Source: Hyphomicrobiaceae bacterium (GTDB lineage Bacteria > Pseudomonadota > Alphaproteobacteria > Rhizobiales > Hyphomicrobiaceae). From it: a stretch of DNA of 10,605 nucleotides. The DNA lies in contig JAJFHI010000243.1 of the NCBI GenBank assembly GCA_021775715.1, forward strand, positions 1 to 10,605, written 5' to 3'. The notes under the pieces were generated by a model. The model was not told the origin of the DNA. It made no database searches and was given only the letters and a program-made list of their open reading frames with translations. The translations under genes were made by a program, and so were the position numbers. Shown in pieces: positions 1-7,378 of the stretch; position 1 is the stretch's first letter; every line of letters begins with the position of its first letter.

Positions 1-111
1 GCTTTGGAAGAGATGTCAAAAGCCGCCGACGCCGACACGACCGGCTTCGACGTGCTTGAGATTGAAGGCGTGCGGACAAGTGCGCGTTCTGAGAGCGATA
101 AAGTCAACTAA
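1..111 (+). CDS. gltB: C-terminal end of a probable glutamate synthase large subunit (partial)
   Basis: An open frame runs from the first base of the window to a TAA stop at 109-111 and encodes the last 36 residues of a protein (starting ALEEMSKAAD, ending ESDKVN). The piece is too short to show a catalytic motif. The assignment rests mainly on position: it lies 59 bases upstream of gltD on the same strand, and the large (glutaminase and FMN/Fe-S) subunit normally sits directly next to the small subunit. The sequence is charged and helical at first, then variable, as expected for a non-conserved protein tail. If correct, it and the next gene form a gltBD operon. It could instead be the end of an unrelated gene. 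Confidence 0.5.
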   Translation, partial: ALEEMSKAADADTTGFDVLEIEGVRTSARSESDKVN

Positions 112-170
112 ACCGCAAGCACCCAACTGGCGCGCGCATTCGCAAACTTCGATGATCACGGACTGAAACG

Positions 171-1607
171 ATGAACAAGATAACGGGCTTCCTGGAAATC
201 GAACGTAAAGACCGGACCTACAAACCGGTCGACGAGCGCCTGCTCCACTTCAAGGAATTCGTCATTCCGCTCGACGAAGCCGCCGTCAAGTCACAAGCGA
301 CCCGGTGCATGGATTGCGGCATCCCGTTCTGTCACACCGGCTGCCCGGTCAACAACCAGATCCCTGACTGGAACAATCTGGTGCATGACGGCGACTGGAA
401 GGACGCATGCGAAAATCTGCACTCGACCAACAACTTCCCGGAAATGACCGGTCGCGTTTGCCCGGCGCCATGTGAAGCTGCCTGCACGCTCAACATCGAC
501 GACGATCCCGTCACCATCAAATCTATCGAATGTGCGATCGCAGACCGTGGTTTCAAGGAAGGCTGGATCAAGTCTGAGAAACCGGAGCACAAGACCGGCA
601 AGTCGATTGCGATTGTTGGCGCTGGTCCTGCCGGAATGGCAGCGGCACAGCAATTAGGTCGCGCTGGCCACGATGTGCATGTTTATGACAAACACAAAGA
701 GCCCGGCGGCCTGCTGCGCTATGGCATTCCTGACTTTAAGATGGAAAAAACGATTGTTGCGCGACGGGTTCGTCAGATGGAAGGCGAAGGCGTAAAATTC
801 CATTGCAATACGACTGTTGGCAAGGACATCAGTGGAACTGAACTTGAAGCCAGGCACGATGCCGTGTTGCTGACCATCGGTTCTGAAACACCGTTCGACT
901 TTTTCGCAGACGCACCTGGCCGTGACCTTAATGGAATTCACTACGCCATGAACTTCCTGCCACAGCAAAACCGCCGCGTGTCACATGAACGGCTCGGCGA
1001 CGTCGCCGAAATTTCCGCGAAAGACAAGCATGTCATCGTCATCGGCGGCGGCGAAACTGGCTCTGACTGCATCGGCACATCTTTCCGTCAGGGCGCCAAG
1101 TCTGTGACGCAGCTCGAGATCATGCCTCGTCCGCCTGAAAAAGAGAACAAGGCGATGAGCTGGCCGAACTGGCCGATGAAGTTGCGCGTCTCGACCAGCC
1201 AGGCGGAAGGCGCCAATGTCGAATACTCGATCTCGACGACGGGCTTCTCCGGCAATAACGGTAAAATCGAAAAGCTGAACTACGCCCGTGTTGATGAGAA
1301 GCTGCAGCCAGTGCCTGGGTCCGAAGGATCTTTCGATGCCGATCTTGTGTTGCTCGCCATGGGATTTTCCGGCCCCGCATCAGCAGAACTGCTGCTGCAG
1401 CTCAAACTCGACATCGTGCCACGTGGCCGTTTCAAGGGGGTTGATGCCAACGAAGCTGACTACAAGCTCCCGGGTTCTGATAAGGTCTATGCCGCAGGCG
1501 ATGTACGCCGTGGTCAGTCACTTGTTGTGTGGGCGATCCGCGAAGGCCGCCAAGCCGCACATTCCATCGACAAGATGCTCATGGGCGCAACAACACTGCC
1601 TCGATGA
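171..1607 (+). CDS. gltD: Glutamate synthase (NADPH) small subunit
   Basis: This is the beta subunit of GOGAT. It oxidises NADPH on FAD and passes electrons through Fe-S clusters to the large subunit, which makes two glutamates from glutamine and 2-oxoglutarate in the cytoplasm. The 478-residue length is normal for the family. The N-terminal Fe-S domain shows Cys46, Cys49, Cys54 and Cys58 (CMDCGIPFCHTGCP) and a second group at Cys97, Cys101 and Cys105. An FAD dinucleotide fold follows at 148-155 (IVGAGPAG). The NADPH fold is at 290-300 (VIGGGETGSDC), where Glu295 replaces the more usual Asp. The C-terminal FAD motif is at about 439-462 (YAAGDVRRGQSLVV). The ATG at 171 is the only good start: an in-frame TGA lies 18 bases upstream. 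The Shine-Dalgarno is weak, which fits translation following gltB. Downstream, a small imperfect hairpin at 1672-1684 lacks a T run, so no clear intrinsic terminator is visible for this operon. Confidence 0.97.
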   Translation: MNKITGFLEIERKDRTYKPVDERLLHFKEFVIPLDEAAVKSQATRCMDCGIPFCHTGCPVNNQIPDWNNLVHDGDWKDACENLHSTNNFPEMTGRVCPAPCEAACTLNIDDDPVTIKSIECAIADRGFKEGWIKSEKPEHKTGKSIAIVGAGPAGMAAAQQLGRAGHDVHVYDKHKEPGGLLRYGIPDFKMEKTIVARRVRQMEGEGVKFHCNTTVGKDISGTELEARHDAVLLTIGSETPFDFFADAPGRDLNGIHYAMNFLPQQNRRVSHERLGDVAEISAKDKHVIVIGGGETGSDCIGTSFRQGAKSVTQLEIMPRPPEKENKAMSWPNWPMKLRVSTSQAEGANVEYSISTTGFSGNNGKIEKLNYARVDEKLQPVPGSEGSFDADLVLLAMGFSGPASAELLLQLKLDIVPRGRFKGVDANEADYKLPGSDKVYAAGDVRRGQSLVVWAIREGRQAAHSIDKMLMGATTLPR

Positions 1608-1772
1608 ATCAGGATCACCGTCGGCTCTTGATATCAGTCAGCAGAAGTGCGTCGTGGTCGATGCTGTTTCGAGTCTGTCAGACTGAGTTCGAAGCGGAAT
1701 TATGATGCGCGACCACTGCGCTACCCGAGCGGAAACGCTTACACCTAAAGTTGATATGCAGACACGAAAAAA

Positions 1773-1828
1773 GCTAGAGCGCGGACACTATCTTGTGGCG
1801 ATTTCACCTAAGTACGAAACGCTCTAAC
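1773..1828 (-). terminator. Possible Rho-independent terminator overlapping the stop codon of the DUF459 gene
   Basis: On the minus strand the TAG stop lies inside the first arm of an inverted repeat (GTTAGAGCGT), paired with GCGCTCTAGC about 36 bases later. This gives a 10-bp stem with two G-U pairs. The second arm is followed at once by six T residues (the A6 at 1767-1772 on the plus strand). The pairing works fully only in minus-strand RNA, because the G-U pairs become A-C mismatches in plus-strand RNA. The order of stem then U run suits an intrinsic terminator for the leftward gene, but the loop is unusually long, so confidence is modest. Confidence 0.4.
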
Positions 1829-3206
1829 GTATAGCTCGTTCAGGCAGCCCACGCGCGTCGGCTGCTGGTCCAACTGCGTTCGGGTCGCGCGGCCAGGACA
1901 GATCATCAGCACGCCCAGGCTTTGGCGCAACCCGCTCACCCCGGACCAGCACGCGAAAGAATGGTGTTTGCGCCGGCGACAGCTTGCGCTTCTGTTCGGC
2001 GCCACCACCAGCATTGGACGGACTGACGGTGGATATCACATTCAATCCGCCAACCAGTTGTCCGATCAGCTTCTCCCCCAACTGCGCGGCGCGATTGCGG
2101 CTTTGTTTGCGTGTGACGAGCGCCACCACCGACGAGGGGATCGCCGGACGCAAAATCTCAAACTTCAAGTTCTTCAGTTGGCCGTTGGCATCGCGTGTTT
2201 TAACTTCGACCTTGCTGTGATCAGCTTTCTGTTCACCACCATTGCCGCCGAAATATCCGCCCTGAGGTTTGGATTGCACCCCATTACCGGCAGCATTCTG
2301 TCTATCGTCACTGTTGACCTGCGTGCTCCAAGTCGGATCAGCCGCCGCTGAACGGGCGGCACTTTTTGAAATTGCCTGTCGAATACGCTCCTGCTCACGC
2401 GGACCACCGGCCAGTGGAACAGCGCGCTCTTCCCGCGCGAGTTTCACATCGCGCTTCAAGTCACGTTCAATGAAGTGTGCAAGCTTCTGGCTACCGGCGG
2501 ACGTTAAGTGCACGCCGTCGCGCTCGCGAAGAAGGCGGATCTTACCGGTGAGATCGGGACCGTACGAGTTGTAACGCCCCTCGGCATCGAGGAAGCGCGT
2601 GTAGGATTCAATGTATTTCAGGCCATTGATGTAAGCGCGCTCACGAATAACCTCGTTCATCAGCTGCGCATCTGTGTTTGCGCCAGATTTGCGAAGCACG
2701 GGAATACCGATCCAATAAACCGCGATTTTCTTCCGTTTGAGCGCTTTCATCACGAGATCAATGCGCCGACTGTATTCCCGTCGCCAGACGTCATCGCCTG
2801 GCCAATGCTTACGTCCCTTGACGCGCACAGACCGCCTGTCTCCCGGCCCCATCATGATGACGGCGATATCCGTGTTCTCCGCGGCTAGCGTCTGCTCAAG
2901 TTCAGCAAGCTTTTGCGGGAATGTTGTGCGGATGACGCGATCAAACCAATAGGCCTTTTGATTGATTACTAAGCGGCGGTCCCGCCCGATTTGCCCGGCC
3001 AATGCAGGCAAAAGGTTTTTCGCGAGATAGTCACCGACAATGCGCACGCGATAGACATCCCCTTGGGGAAACGGCGTGATGTAACTGCCAGCGAACTGCC
3101 CTTCCTGAGCCTTGGCGGATAACGGACCAACGACAATCGCCGCGGCGATAACAGTGCAGCAAAAGAGCCCGGAAAAAACGGTTCTGGTGGCAGTCAGATA
3201 TCGCAT
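1824..3206 (-). CDS. Secreted DUF459 (SGNH-fold) protein with altered catalytic residues
   Basis: The 460-residue protein begins with a signal peptide: hydrophobic residues 11-30 and a probable cut after AKA at 31-33, so it should act in the periplasm. Residues about 50-250 match the SGNH/GDSL-type DUF459 family: block I at 55-64 (RIVGDYLAKN), block III at 114-125 (IAVIMMGPGDRR), and block V with Asp230 and His233 (DGVHLTSAG). SGNH hydrolases use Ser, Gly, Asn and the Asp-x-x-His pair. Here the nucleophile position is Tyr60 (codon TAT) and the Asn position is Gly122, so hydrolysis by the usual mechanism looks impossible although Asp and His remain. Residues 260-400 are Gln/Ser/Gly/Ala-rich and probably flexible. 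The tail at about 415-440 (VLVRGERVAPKPGRADD) resembles the end of rhizobial DUF459 proteins, from memory. The ATG is followed by a clean signal peptide, and only a weak GAG lies upstream. It is the last of four leftward envelope genes, 167 bases after a transglycosylase. Its role is unknown; polysaccharide binding or modification is a guess. Confidence 0.85.
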   Translation of the reverse strand: MRYLTATRTVFSGLFCCTVIAAAIVVGPLSAKAQEGQFAGSYITPFPQGDVYRVRIVGDYLAKNLLPALAGQIGRDRRLVINQKAYWFDRVIRTTFPQKLAELEQTLAAENTDIAVIMMGPGDRRSVRVKGRKHWPGDDVWRREYSRRIDLVMKALKRKKIAVYWIGIPVLRKSGANTDAQLMNEVIRERAYINGLKYIESYTRFLDAEGRYNSYGPDLTGKIRLLRERDGVHLTSAGSQKLAHFIERDLKRDVKLAREERAVPLAGGPREQERIRQAISKSAARSAAADPTWSTQVNSDDRQNAAGNGVQSKPQGGYFGGNGGEQKADHSKVEVKTRDANGQLKNLKFEILRPAIPSSVVALVTRKQSRNRAAQLGEKLIGQLVGGLNVISTVSPSNAGGGAEQKRKLSPAQTPFFRVLVRGERVAPKPGRADDLSWPRDPNAVGPAADARGLPERAIR

Positions 3207-3373
3207 AATGTCTCGATGATCCTGGCGTACAAAACGTCAAGCGTGGCGCGCCTAATAATAGGAACCGGCGCGTCTCTAAAGCTCTCAAACCCTGGCTGAT
3301 ATTAGCGCCTGACGCAAGTGGCAGCCGTACCGCATAATAAGCCAAAGACCCTAAAAGAACGGCGTAAAGCGAT
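3207..3373 (-). promoter_or_regulatory. Gap upstream of the DUF459 gene, with a possible -35 element
   Basis: This 167-base gap lies between two leftward genes. On the minus strand TTGACG occurs at 3240-3235, a good alphaproteobacterial -35 hexamer, but no convincing -10 follows at 16-18 bases. An inverted repeat (CGCGCC, 14-base loop, GGCGCG) lies just upstream, at about 3247-3272, with no adjacent T run. The gap is long enough for separate transcription of the DUF459 gene, but the sequence does not prove it. Confidence 0.2.
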
Positions 3374-4681
3374 CTAATTGTTGCTTGCCGTTCTCAGTCG
3401 GCTGAGGAGCTGCTGTGAGGGATGGCCGTCGGCAGGAAGGCCGGACACTTTTTGGAAGGCGCGAATCGCCTCCCTGGTGGTGGCCCCGATAATGCCGTCG
3501 ACAGGACCAATGTTATGGCCCTTGGCACTGAGCAGTCTCTGCAGTTCTTTACGCTCACCACGCCGCAATGCGTTCTTGGCACTGGGCCACGCCTGCGCAA
3601 AGTCCGGCGCGCCGGCAATCCGGTCCGACAAATGCGCCACCGCGAGAGCATAGCGTGTTGAGGGGTTGTAGCGCATCAGCACAGAGAAATTTTGCGTCAC
3701 GAGAAACGCAGGCCCACTTGCACCTTCCGGCAACAACAGTCGCAACCGGCCATTGACCTCCGGCCAGCCGATACCCTTTGCCGGCACCACGGCTTTTTTC
3801 TGCCAAGTAATGAGCGGCAGTTTGACGTCGGGACCAGCGCGATCAAAATCAAAATTCTCAGGCAGCCGCACTTCAAAACCCCACGGCTCGCCAGGCACCC
3901 AGCCTTTGGCTTTCAGAAACTTCGACGCTGACGCCAAAGCATCCGCTTTCGAATCCCAAATGTCTCGGCGGCCATCACGATCGAAATCAACGGCGTGACT
4001 ATGATAGGTCGTCGGCATAAATTGAATGTGCCCCATCGCACCGGCCCATGAGCCTTTGAAGTTCTCAGCCGTCACGTGGCGGCCTTCGATGATCTTCAGG
4101 GCCGCCAGAAGTTCGGCACGCCAATACTTGGCGCGGCGGCGGTGGGTTGCAGCCAACGTCGCCAACGACTGGATGATGCTGTGTTTACCCGACAAGCGAC
4201 CGTAATACGTCTCAACGCCCCAGAGCGCGACGACGACCCGCGCATCAACACCAAAGGCGCTCTCAACAGAACTGAGGAGAGCCCGATGCCCCTCAAGTTT
4301 CTCGCGGCCCAACTGAACGCGACCGTCCGAAACGAGGCTTGACACATAATCACCGCTCGTGCGCACCACTTCGGGCTGCGTCGAAACAGACTTCACGACA
4401 GACTTAGCCGGTGCTTTAACTTTAGCGAAAGCGGCGTCAAATGTCTGAGGTGAGATGCCTTTGGTCAAGGCGTCGCGGCGGAAGTCCTGCACCCAGGCTT
4501 GAAATGCAGCCGCAGTCATCTGCGTATTTGCCGAGGTGCGTCCTGCGCCGACAACGACGCCAGCAACTGCGACGAGTGCCGCCGCGCAAAAGACGCTGTG
4601 AGCCGACCGCGCGCACGCTTGCCAGGTTGGAATTTGAGATAGACGGGCCAAGTACCCTCGCGTGAACCAAATCTGGCGCAC
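3374..4681 (-). CDS. MltB-type lytic murein transglycosylase with C-terminal peptidoglycan-binding domain (paralogue 1)
   Basis: This enzyme should cleave the MurNAc-GlcNAc bond of peptidoglycan in the periplasm, leaving 1,6-anhydro-MurNAc ends. The N-terminus has a basic region and a hydrophobic stretch at 30-46, with a likely cut near TSA at 49-51. I see no lipobox at that site. The catalytic SLT_2 domain spans about 57-360. Glu157 in WGVETYYGR is the expected catalytic acid, and SWAGAMGHIQFMPTTY at 211-226 is the family signature. Residues 232-243 (DFDRDGRRDIWD) form an EF-hand-like loop like the metal site known in E. coli Slt35/MltB. A peptidoglycan-binding domain (PG_binding_1 type) lies at about 375-431 (IGPVDGIIGATTREAI). 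The mature part has no cysteine. The start is GTG, supported by a strong GGAGG six bases upstream and by an in-frame TGA shortly before it. The adjacent upstream gene is a paralogue, 89 bases away on the same strand. Confidence 0.93.
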   Translation of the reverse strand: MRQIWFTRGYLARLSQIPTWQACARSAHSVFCAAALVAVAGVVVGAGRTSANTQMTAAAFQAWVQDFRRDALTKGISPQTFDAAFAKVKAPAKSVVKSVSTQPEVVRTSGDYVSSLVSDGRVQLGREKLEGHRALLSSVESAFGVDARVVVALWGVETYYGRLSGKHSIIQSLATLAATHRRRAKYWRAELLAALKIIEGRHVTAENFKGSWAGAMGHIQFMPTTYHSHAVDFDRDGRRDIWDSKADALASASKFLKAKGWVPGEPWGFEVRLPENFDFDRAGPDVKLPLITWQKKAVVPAKGIGWPEVNGRLRLLLPEGASGPAFLVTQNFSVLMRYNPSTRYALAVAHLSDRIAGAPDFAQAWPSAKNALRRGERKELQRLLSAKGHNIGPVDGIIGATTREAIRAFQKVSGLPADGHPSQQLLSRLRTASNN

Positions 4682-4687
4682 TGCTAA

Positions 4688-4692
4688 CCTCC
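4688..4692 (-). promoter_or_regulatory. Strong ribosome binding site for the GTG start of transglycosylase paralogue 1
   Basis: The minus strand reads GGAGG followed by TTAGCA and then GTG at 4681. The five-base match with six-base spacing fixes the GTG as the start. It is also the first possible start after an in-frame TGA, and the next Met (residue 55) would remove the signal peptide. Confidence 0.75.
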
Positions 4693-4736
4693 GCTCCCCA
4701 GCACGACCTCATAAAAGCAACGCTTGCGAGGCCGGA

Positions 4737-4753
4737 CGGAAAGGCGTTTTCCG
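4737..4753 (-). other. Small hairpin in the gap between the two transglycosylase genes
   Basis: A perfect 6-bp inverted repeat (CGGAAA, five-base loop, TTTCCG) lies 17 bases past the stop of the upstream transglycosylase. A second tiny stem at 4717-4727 (GCAA/TTGC) is followed on the minus strand by TTTT. Either could attenuate transcription or mark an mRNA processing end between the paralogues, but both are weak and may be chance. Confidence 0.2.
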
Positions 4754-4770
4754 AAGTGTCTGGACCCACG

Positions 4771-6048
4771 CTAGCTGTTGCGCATGTGCTCCAATACGCC
4801 CGGTGTTGGCCAACAATCGATCGGCAATTTGTTCTTTTCTTGATATTGCCCGACCTGACGCCGCGTGCCGGAGCCGATAAAGCCGTCGACTTTACCGATT
4901 GGATAGCCTTTGTCTTTTAGGGATTGCTGGACACCGCTGATAATGTCCGTGCGCTGGCGGCCGCTGCCTTTCCATGGCGTCACAAAATTGCCACTTCCGG
5001 CGATGCGGTCGGCAAGATTTCCAACAAATGTGGCGTAAAGGTCTGAGGTGTTGTAGCGGCGAATGACCTGGAAGTTTTCAAACACCAGAAACGACGGACC
5101 ATAGGCACCGGCAGGCGACATCAGATAGGCCAAGTCTGCCAACGCCTTTTGCGGAAACTTCCGGCCGGCCACGCGCTTGAATCCCAGCGCTATCCATTCA
5201 CTTATCGGGCGCACACCGGGTGGGCCTTCGAGCGCGCAACTCGAGCTTTTCGGAATGACAGTTTCATAACCCCAGGTCTGGCCCGTGACCCAACCCTTGT
5301 TTTTGAGCTGGTGGGCCGCAGATGCGAGCGCATCATCAACAGAATCAAACAAGTTGGCCCGGCCACCATCGAGTGCCTGTGCATGTTTGAAGTATTCGGT
5401 TGGCAGAAACTGCGTCATGCCAATCGCGCCGGCCCATGAAGCGCGCATCTTTTTACGCGGCACGCCCTCTTCCAGCATCTTCAAAGCGTAGAGCAATTCC
5501 TTGCGAAACAGCTCGGCACGGCGACCAAGATAGGCCTGGGTCGCCAGAACGCGGATCGCATCATGCGGCAAACGATAGCGTCCGTACGACGTCTCACGGC
5601 CCCAGATGGCCAGAACCGAATAGCGATCAACGCCGATCTCGTTTTCAATCCTACCCAGAACGCGAGCGTGTTTTTTTGCCAGCTGTCGCCCTGTTACGGC
5701 AAGCTTGCCCAGCGTCTTAGCGTTCAGATAATCGCGCGGCGCGCGGACAAATTCGGCTTGGCGCACCTTGTCTGGCTTTTTCTTTTTACCAAGCACAAGG
5801 TCGGGCAACGAGCGATCCGGCTTCAGACCACGAAAGGCTGTGTCGAATGTCGTGCGCGACACGCCCAATGCCTGTGCGTCGGGCCAAAGCGTTTCCAAGA
5901 ATGTTTGAAACGATGGTCGGGCCTCAACAGAGCCAACGCCGGACGCAATGACAACGAATGCCAAAAGCATCAACCCAAGATTTGCCGCCGTGCGATGATT
6001 GGCACGTCGGCCTGGATGAGCTTTGATTCCAATTTCGATCGCTGACAC
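4771..6048 (-). CDS. MltB-type lytic murein transglycosylase with C-terminal peptidoglycan-binding domain (paralogue 2)
   Basis: This is a second periplasmic transglycosylase of the same architecture as its downstream neighbour. A signal peptide is visible: a basic start, hydrophobic residues 23-40 and a likely cut after VEA at 41-43. The SLT_2 domain spans about 46-355, with catalytic Glu152 in WGRETSYGR and the signature SWAGAIGMTQFLPTEY at 204-219. A peptidoglycan-binding domain lies at about 369-421 (IGKVDGFIGSGTRR). Where the paralogue has an acidic EF-hand-like loop, this protein has ALDGGRANLFDS (225-236), one residue shorter and with most acidic residues lost, so metal binding there is doubtful. 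The mature part has two cysteines, Cys271 and Cys412, which could form a disulfide. The start is GTG, the first possible start after an in-frame TGA, with GGGAG ten bases upstream (plus-strand 6059-6063). galE lies 135 bases upstream on the same strand, so co-transcription is possible. Confidence 0.92.
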   Translation of the reverse strand: MSAIEIGIKAHPGRRANHRTAANLGLMLLAFVVIASGVGSVEARPSFQTFLETLWPDAQALGVSRTTFDTAFRGLKPDRSLPDLVLGKKKKPDKVRQAEFVRAPRDYLNAKTLGKLAVTGRQLAKKHARVLGRIENEIGVDRYSVLAIWGRETSYGRYRLPHDAIRVLATQAYLGRRAELFRKELLYALKMLEEGVPRKKMRASWAGAIGMTQFLPTEYFKHAQALDGGRANLFDSVDDALASAAHQLKNKGWVTGQTWGYETVIPKSSSCALEGPPGVRPISEWIALGFKRVAGRKFPQKALADLAYLMSPAGAYGPSFLVFENFQVIRRYNTSDLYATFVGNLADRIAGSGNFVTPWKGSGRQRTDIISGVQQSLKDKGYPIGKVDGFIGSGTRRQVGQYQEKNKLPIDCWPTPGVLEHMRNS

Positions 6049-6183
6049 GCGGTTCGAACTCCCAAGGCTTCACGCCGCCGCCTGATTGTTCAGCCGACTT
6101 GAGGCAATTCCGTCTGTCCGTGTGAGCAGATTTCAGGGCAACAATAGGGCCCAGCATCCAAGTCTAGCCGTTTGGTAAGCGAT

Positions 6184-7176
6184 TTAACCGCACTTTTTAA
6201 ACTGCGCGAGGTGCTCTTCCCATGCGAAGGCCTGGGCAACGATGTTGTTGATGTCATCGTGTTTCGGCTGCCAGCCGAGGGTTTCGCGGATCTTATCTGT
6301 TGCGGCAACAATCGCTGCTGGGTCGCCGGCACGCCGTTCGCTAAGGTCGACCTTGAAGTCACGTCCCGTTGCGGTCTTGACGGCATCGATGACCTGCTGG
6401 ACGGAATAGCCCCTCGAATAACCGCAGTTGAACACGTCGGATTTGTTTCCAGCGCGAAGGTATTTCAATGCCGCAAGGTGCGCGCGTGCAAGATCGCTGA
6501 CGTGGATATAATCGCGCACGCACGTGCCATCGACTGTCGGGTAGTCCGTGCCAAATACCTGCATACCGGCGCGCTTACCCGTTGCCGCTTCGCAAGCGAC
6601 TTTGATGAGGTGCGTTGCACGTGGTGTTGACTGGCCCGAGCGTCCCTGTGGGTCGGCGCCAGCGACGTTAAAGTATCTCAGCGCGACATACGAAAAATCA
6701 TGAGCCGCCGCCGTGTCAGCAAGCATCAATTCCGTCATCAGCTTCGACGTGCCGTAAGGCGACATCGGTTTCAATATTGCATCTTCGCGAACCGGCTCTT
6801 CGCCCGGGTTTCCGTAAACCGCCGCCGTCGAAGAGAAAATGAAATGCGGCACACCGCCTGCCACCGCGGCGGCCATTAGCGCGCGCGATTTGACGGTGTT
6901 GTTGTGATAGTAGCCGAGCGGATCGGTAACAGAGTCTGGCACGACGATCGAGCCAGCAAAATGGATAATCGCCTTGATGCCATGGTCGGCGATGATTTCA
7001 CCGACCAGCTTTTCGTCAGCAACGTCGCCGACCACCAATGTGGCTTTTGGCGGGACGGCCCAGCGAAATCCTGTCGTTAGATTGTCCAGCACGACGACCC
7101 GCTCGCCGGCATCCGTCAGCTCCAATGCCATATGGCTGCCGATGTACCCTGCGCCGCCTGTTACCAAAACTGTCAT
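6184..7176 (-). CDS. galE: UDP-glucose 4-epimerase
   Basis: GalE interconverts UDP-glucose and UDP-galactose in the cytoplasm using tightly bound NAD. The 330 residues are close to the usual length of about 338. The NAD-binding Rossmann motif TGGAGYIGSH starts at residue 6 and Asp31 ends the second strand as expected. The SDR catalytic residues are the Ser/Thr cluster at 115-117 (SSTAAVYG) and Tyr141 with Lys145 (YGTSK). Substrate-side motifs are also present: RYFNVAGADP at 167-176 and RDYIHVSDLA at 221-230. The ATG has AGGG about nine bases upstream. galU, which makes the substrate UDP-glucose, is transcribed divergently 202 bases away, consistent with a shared control region and with supply of hexoses for surface polysaccharide. 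GalE paralogues with other UDP-sugar substrates exist and cannot be excluded from sequence alone. Two transglycosylase genes follow on the same strand. Confidence 0.95.
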   Translation of the reverse strand: MTVLVTGGAGYIGSHMALELTDAGERVVVLDNLTTGFRWAVPPKATLVVGDVADEKLVGEIIADHGIKAIIHFAGSIVVPDSVTDPLGYYHNNTVKSRALMAAAVAGGVPHFIFSSTAAVYGNPGEEPVREDAILKPMSPYGTSKLMTELMLADTAAAHDFSYVALRYFNVAGADPQGRSGQSTPRATHLIKVACEAATGKRAGMQVFGTDYPTVDGTCVRDYIHVSDLARAHLAALKYLRAGNKSDVFNCGYSRGYSVQQVIDAVKTATGRDFKVDLSERRAGDPAAIVAATDKIRETLGWQPKHDDINNIVAQAFAWEEHLAQFKKCG

Positions 7177-7378
7177 CGTTTTGTGCCCTGTCTCTGATTA
7201 ACTCTTGTCGTTTACCACTGGCTCGGAATGACGCGTGTCCCAATTCACAACAGTGAAACATGTCATATCTGGACCCGGCGGGGCCTTTCTCGGCCTGATA
7301 ACCTCTACCATCCATGTTGCGTACCAATCTGGCCCGGCTTACAAACGCTAAACAATTCCATCGATTTCGGAGCTGAAT
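7177..7378. promoter_or_regulatory. Divergent galE-galU promoter region with an inverted repeat
   Basis: Both flanking genes start from this 202-base gap, so it must hold their promoters unless these lie further away. I cannot name a convincing -35/-10 pair. The clearest structure is a perfect inverted repeat at 7244-7257 (TTCAC, AACA, GTGAA), which could be an operator and is followed by an AT-rich ATATCT at 7265-7270. A GGCC-loop-GGCC hairpin lies near 7282-7297. No known regulator is assigned. Confidence 0.4.
7369..7372 (+). promoter_or_regulatory. Ribosome binding site of galU
   Basis: GGAG lies six bases (CTGAAT) upstream of the ATG at 7379. The spacing is near-ideal and confirms the start used here. 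Confidence 0.7.

Noticed and set aside
152..166. A four-codon mini open frame (MITD) just before gltD as a possible leader peptide
   Set aside because: It is too short, has no ribosome binding site and no attenuator hairpin, so chance is the simpler explanation.
1672..1684. Hairpin AGTCT-GTC-AGACT downstream of gltD as a terminator
   Set aside because: The stem is only 5 bp and has no T run after it on the plus strand; the outer pairing needs a 5-base bulge.
1608..1823. Search of the gltD downstream gap for a tRNA, small RNA or small gene
   Set aside because: No cloverleaf, no open frame with a ribosome binding site and no conserved RNA motif was seen.
5563..6045. A 160-codon plus-strand open frame opposite transglycosylase paralogue 2
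   Set aside because: It is antisense to the conserved catalytic gene, with no family motif and an unusual Cys/Arg-rich composition typical of shadow frames.
6172..6630. A 152-codon plus-strand open frame opposite the 3' part of galE
   Set aside because: galE is unambiguous by motif and length; the opposing frame is a codon-bias shadow.
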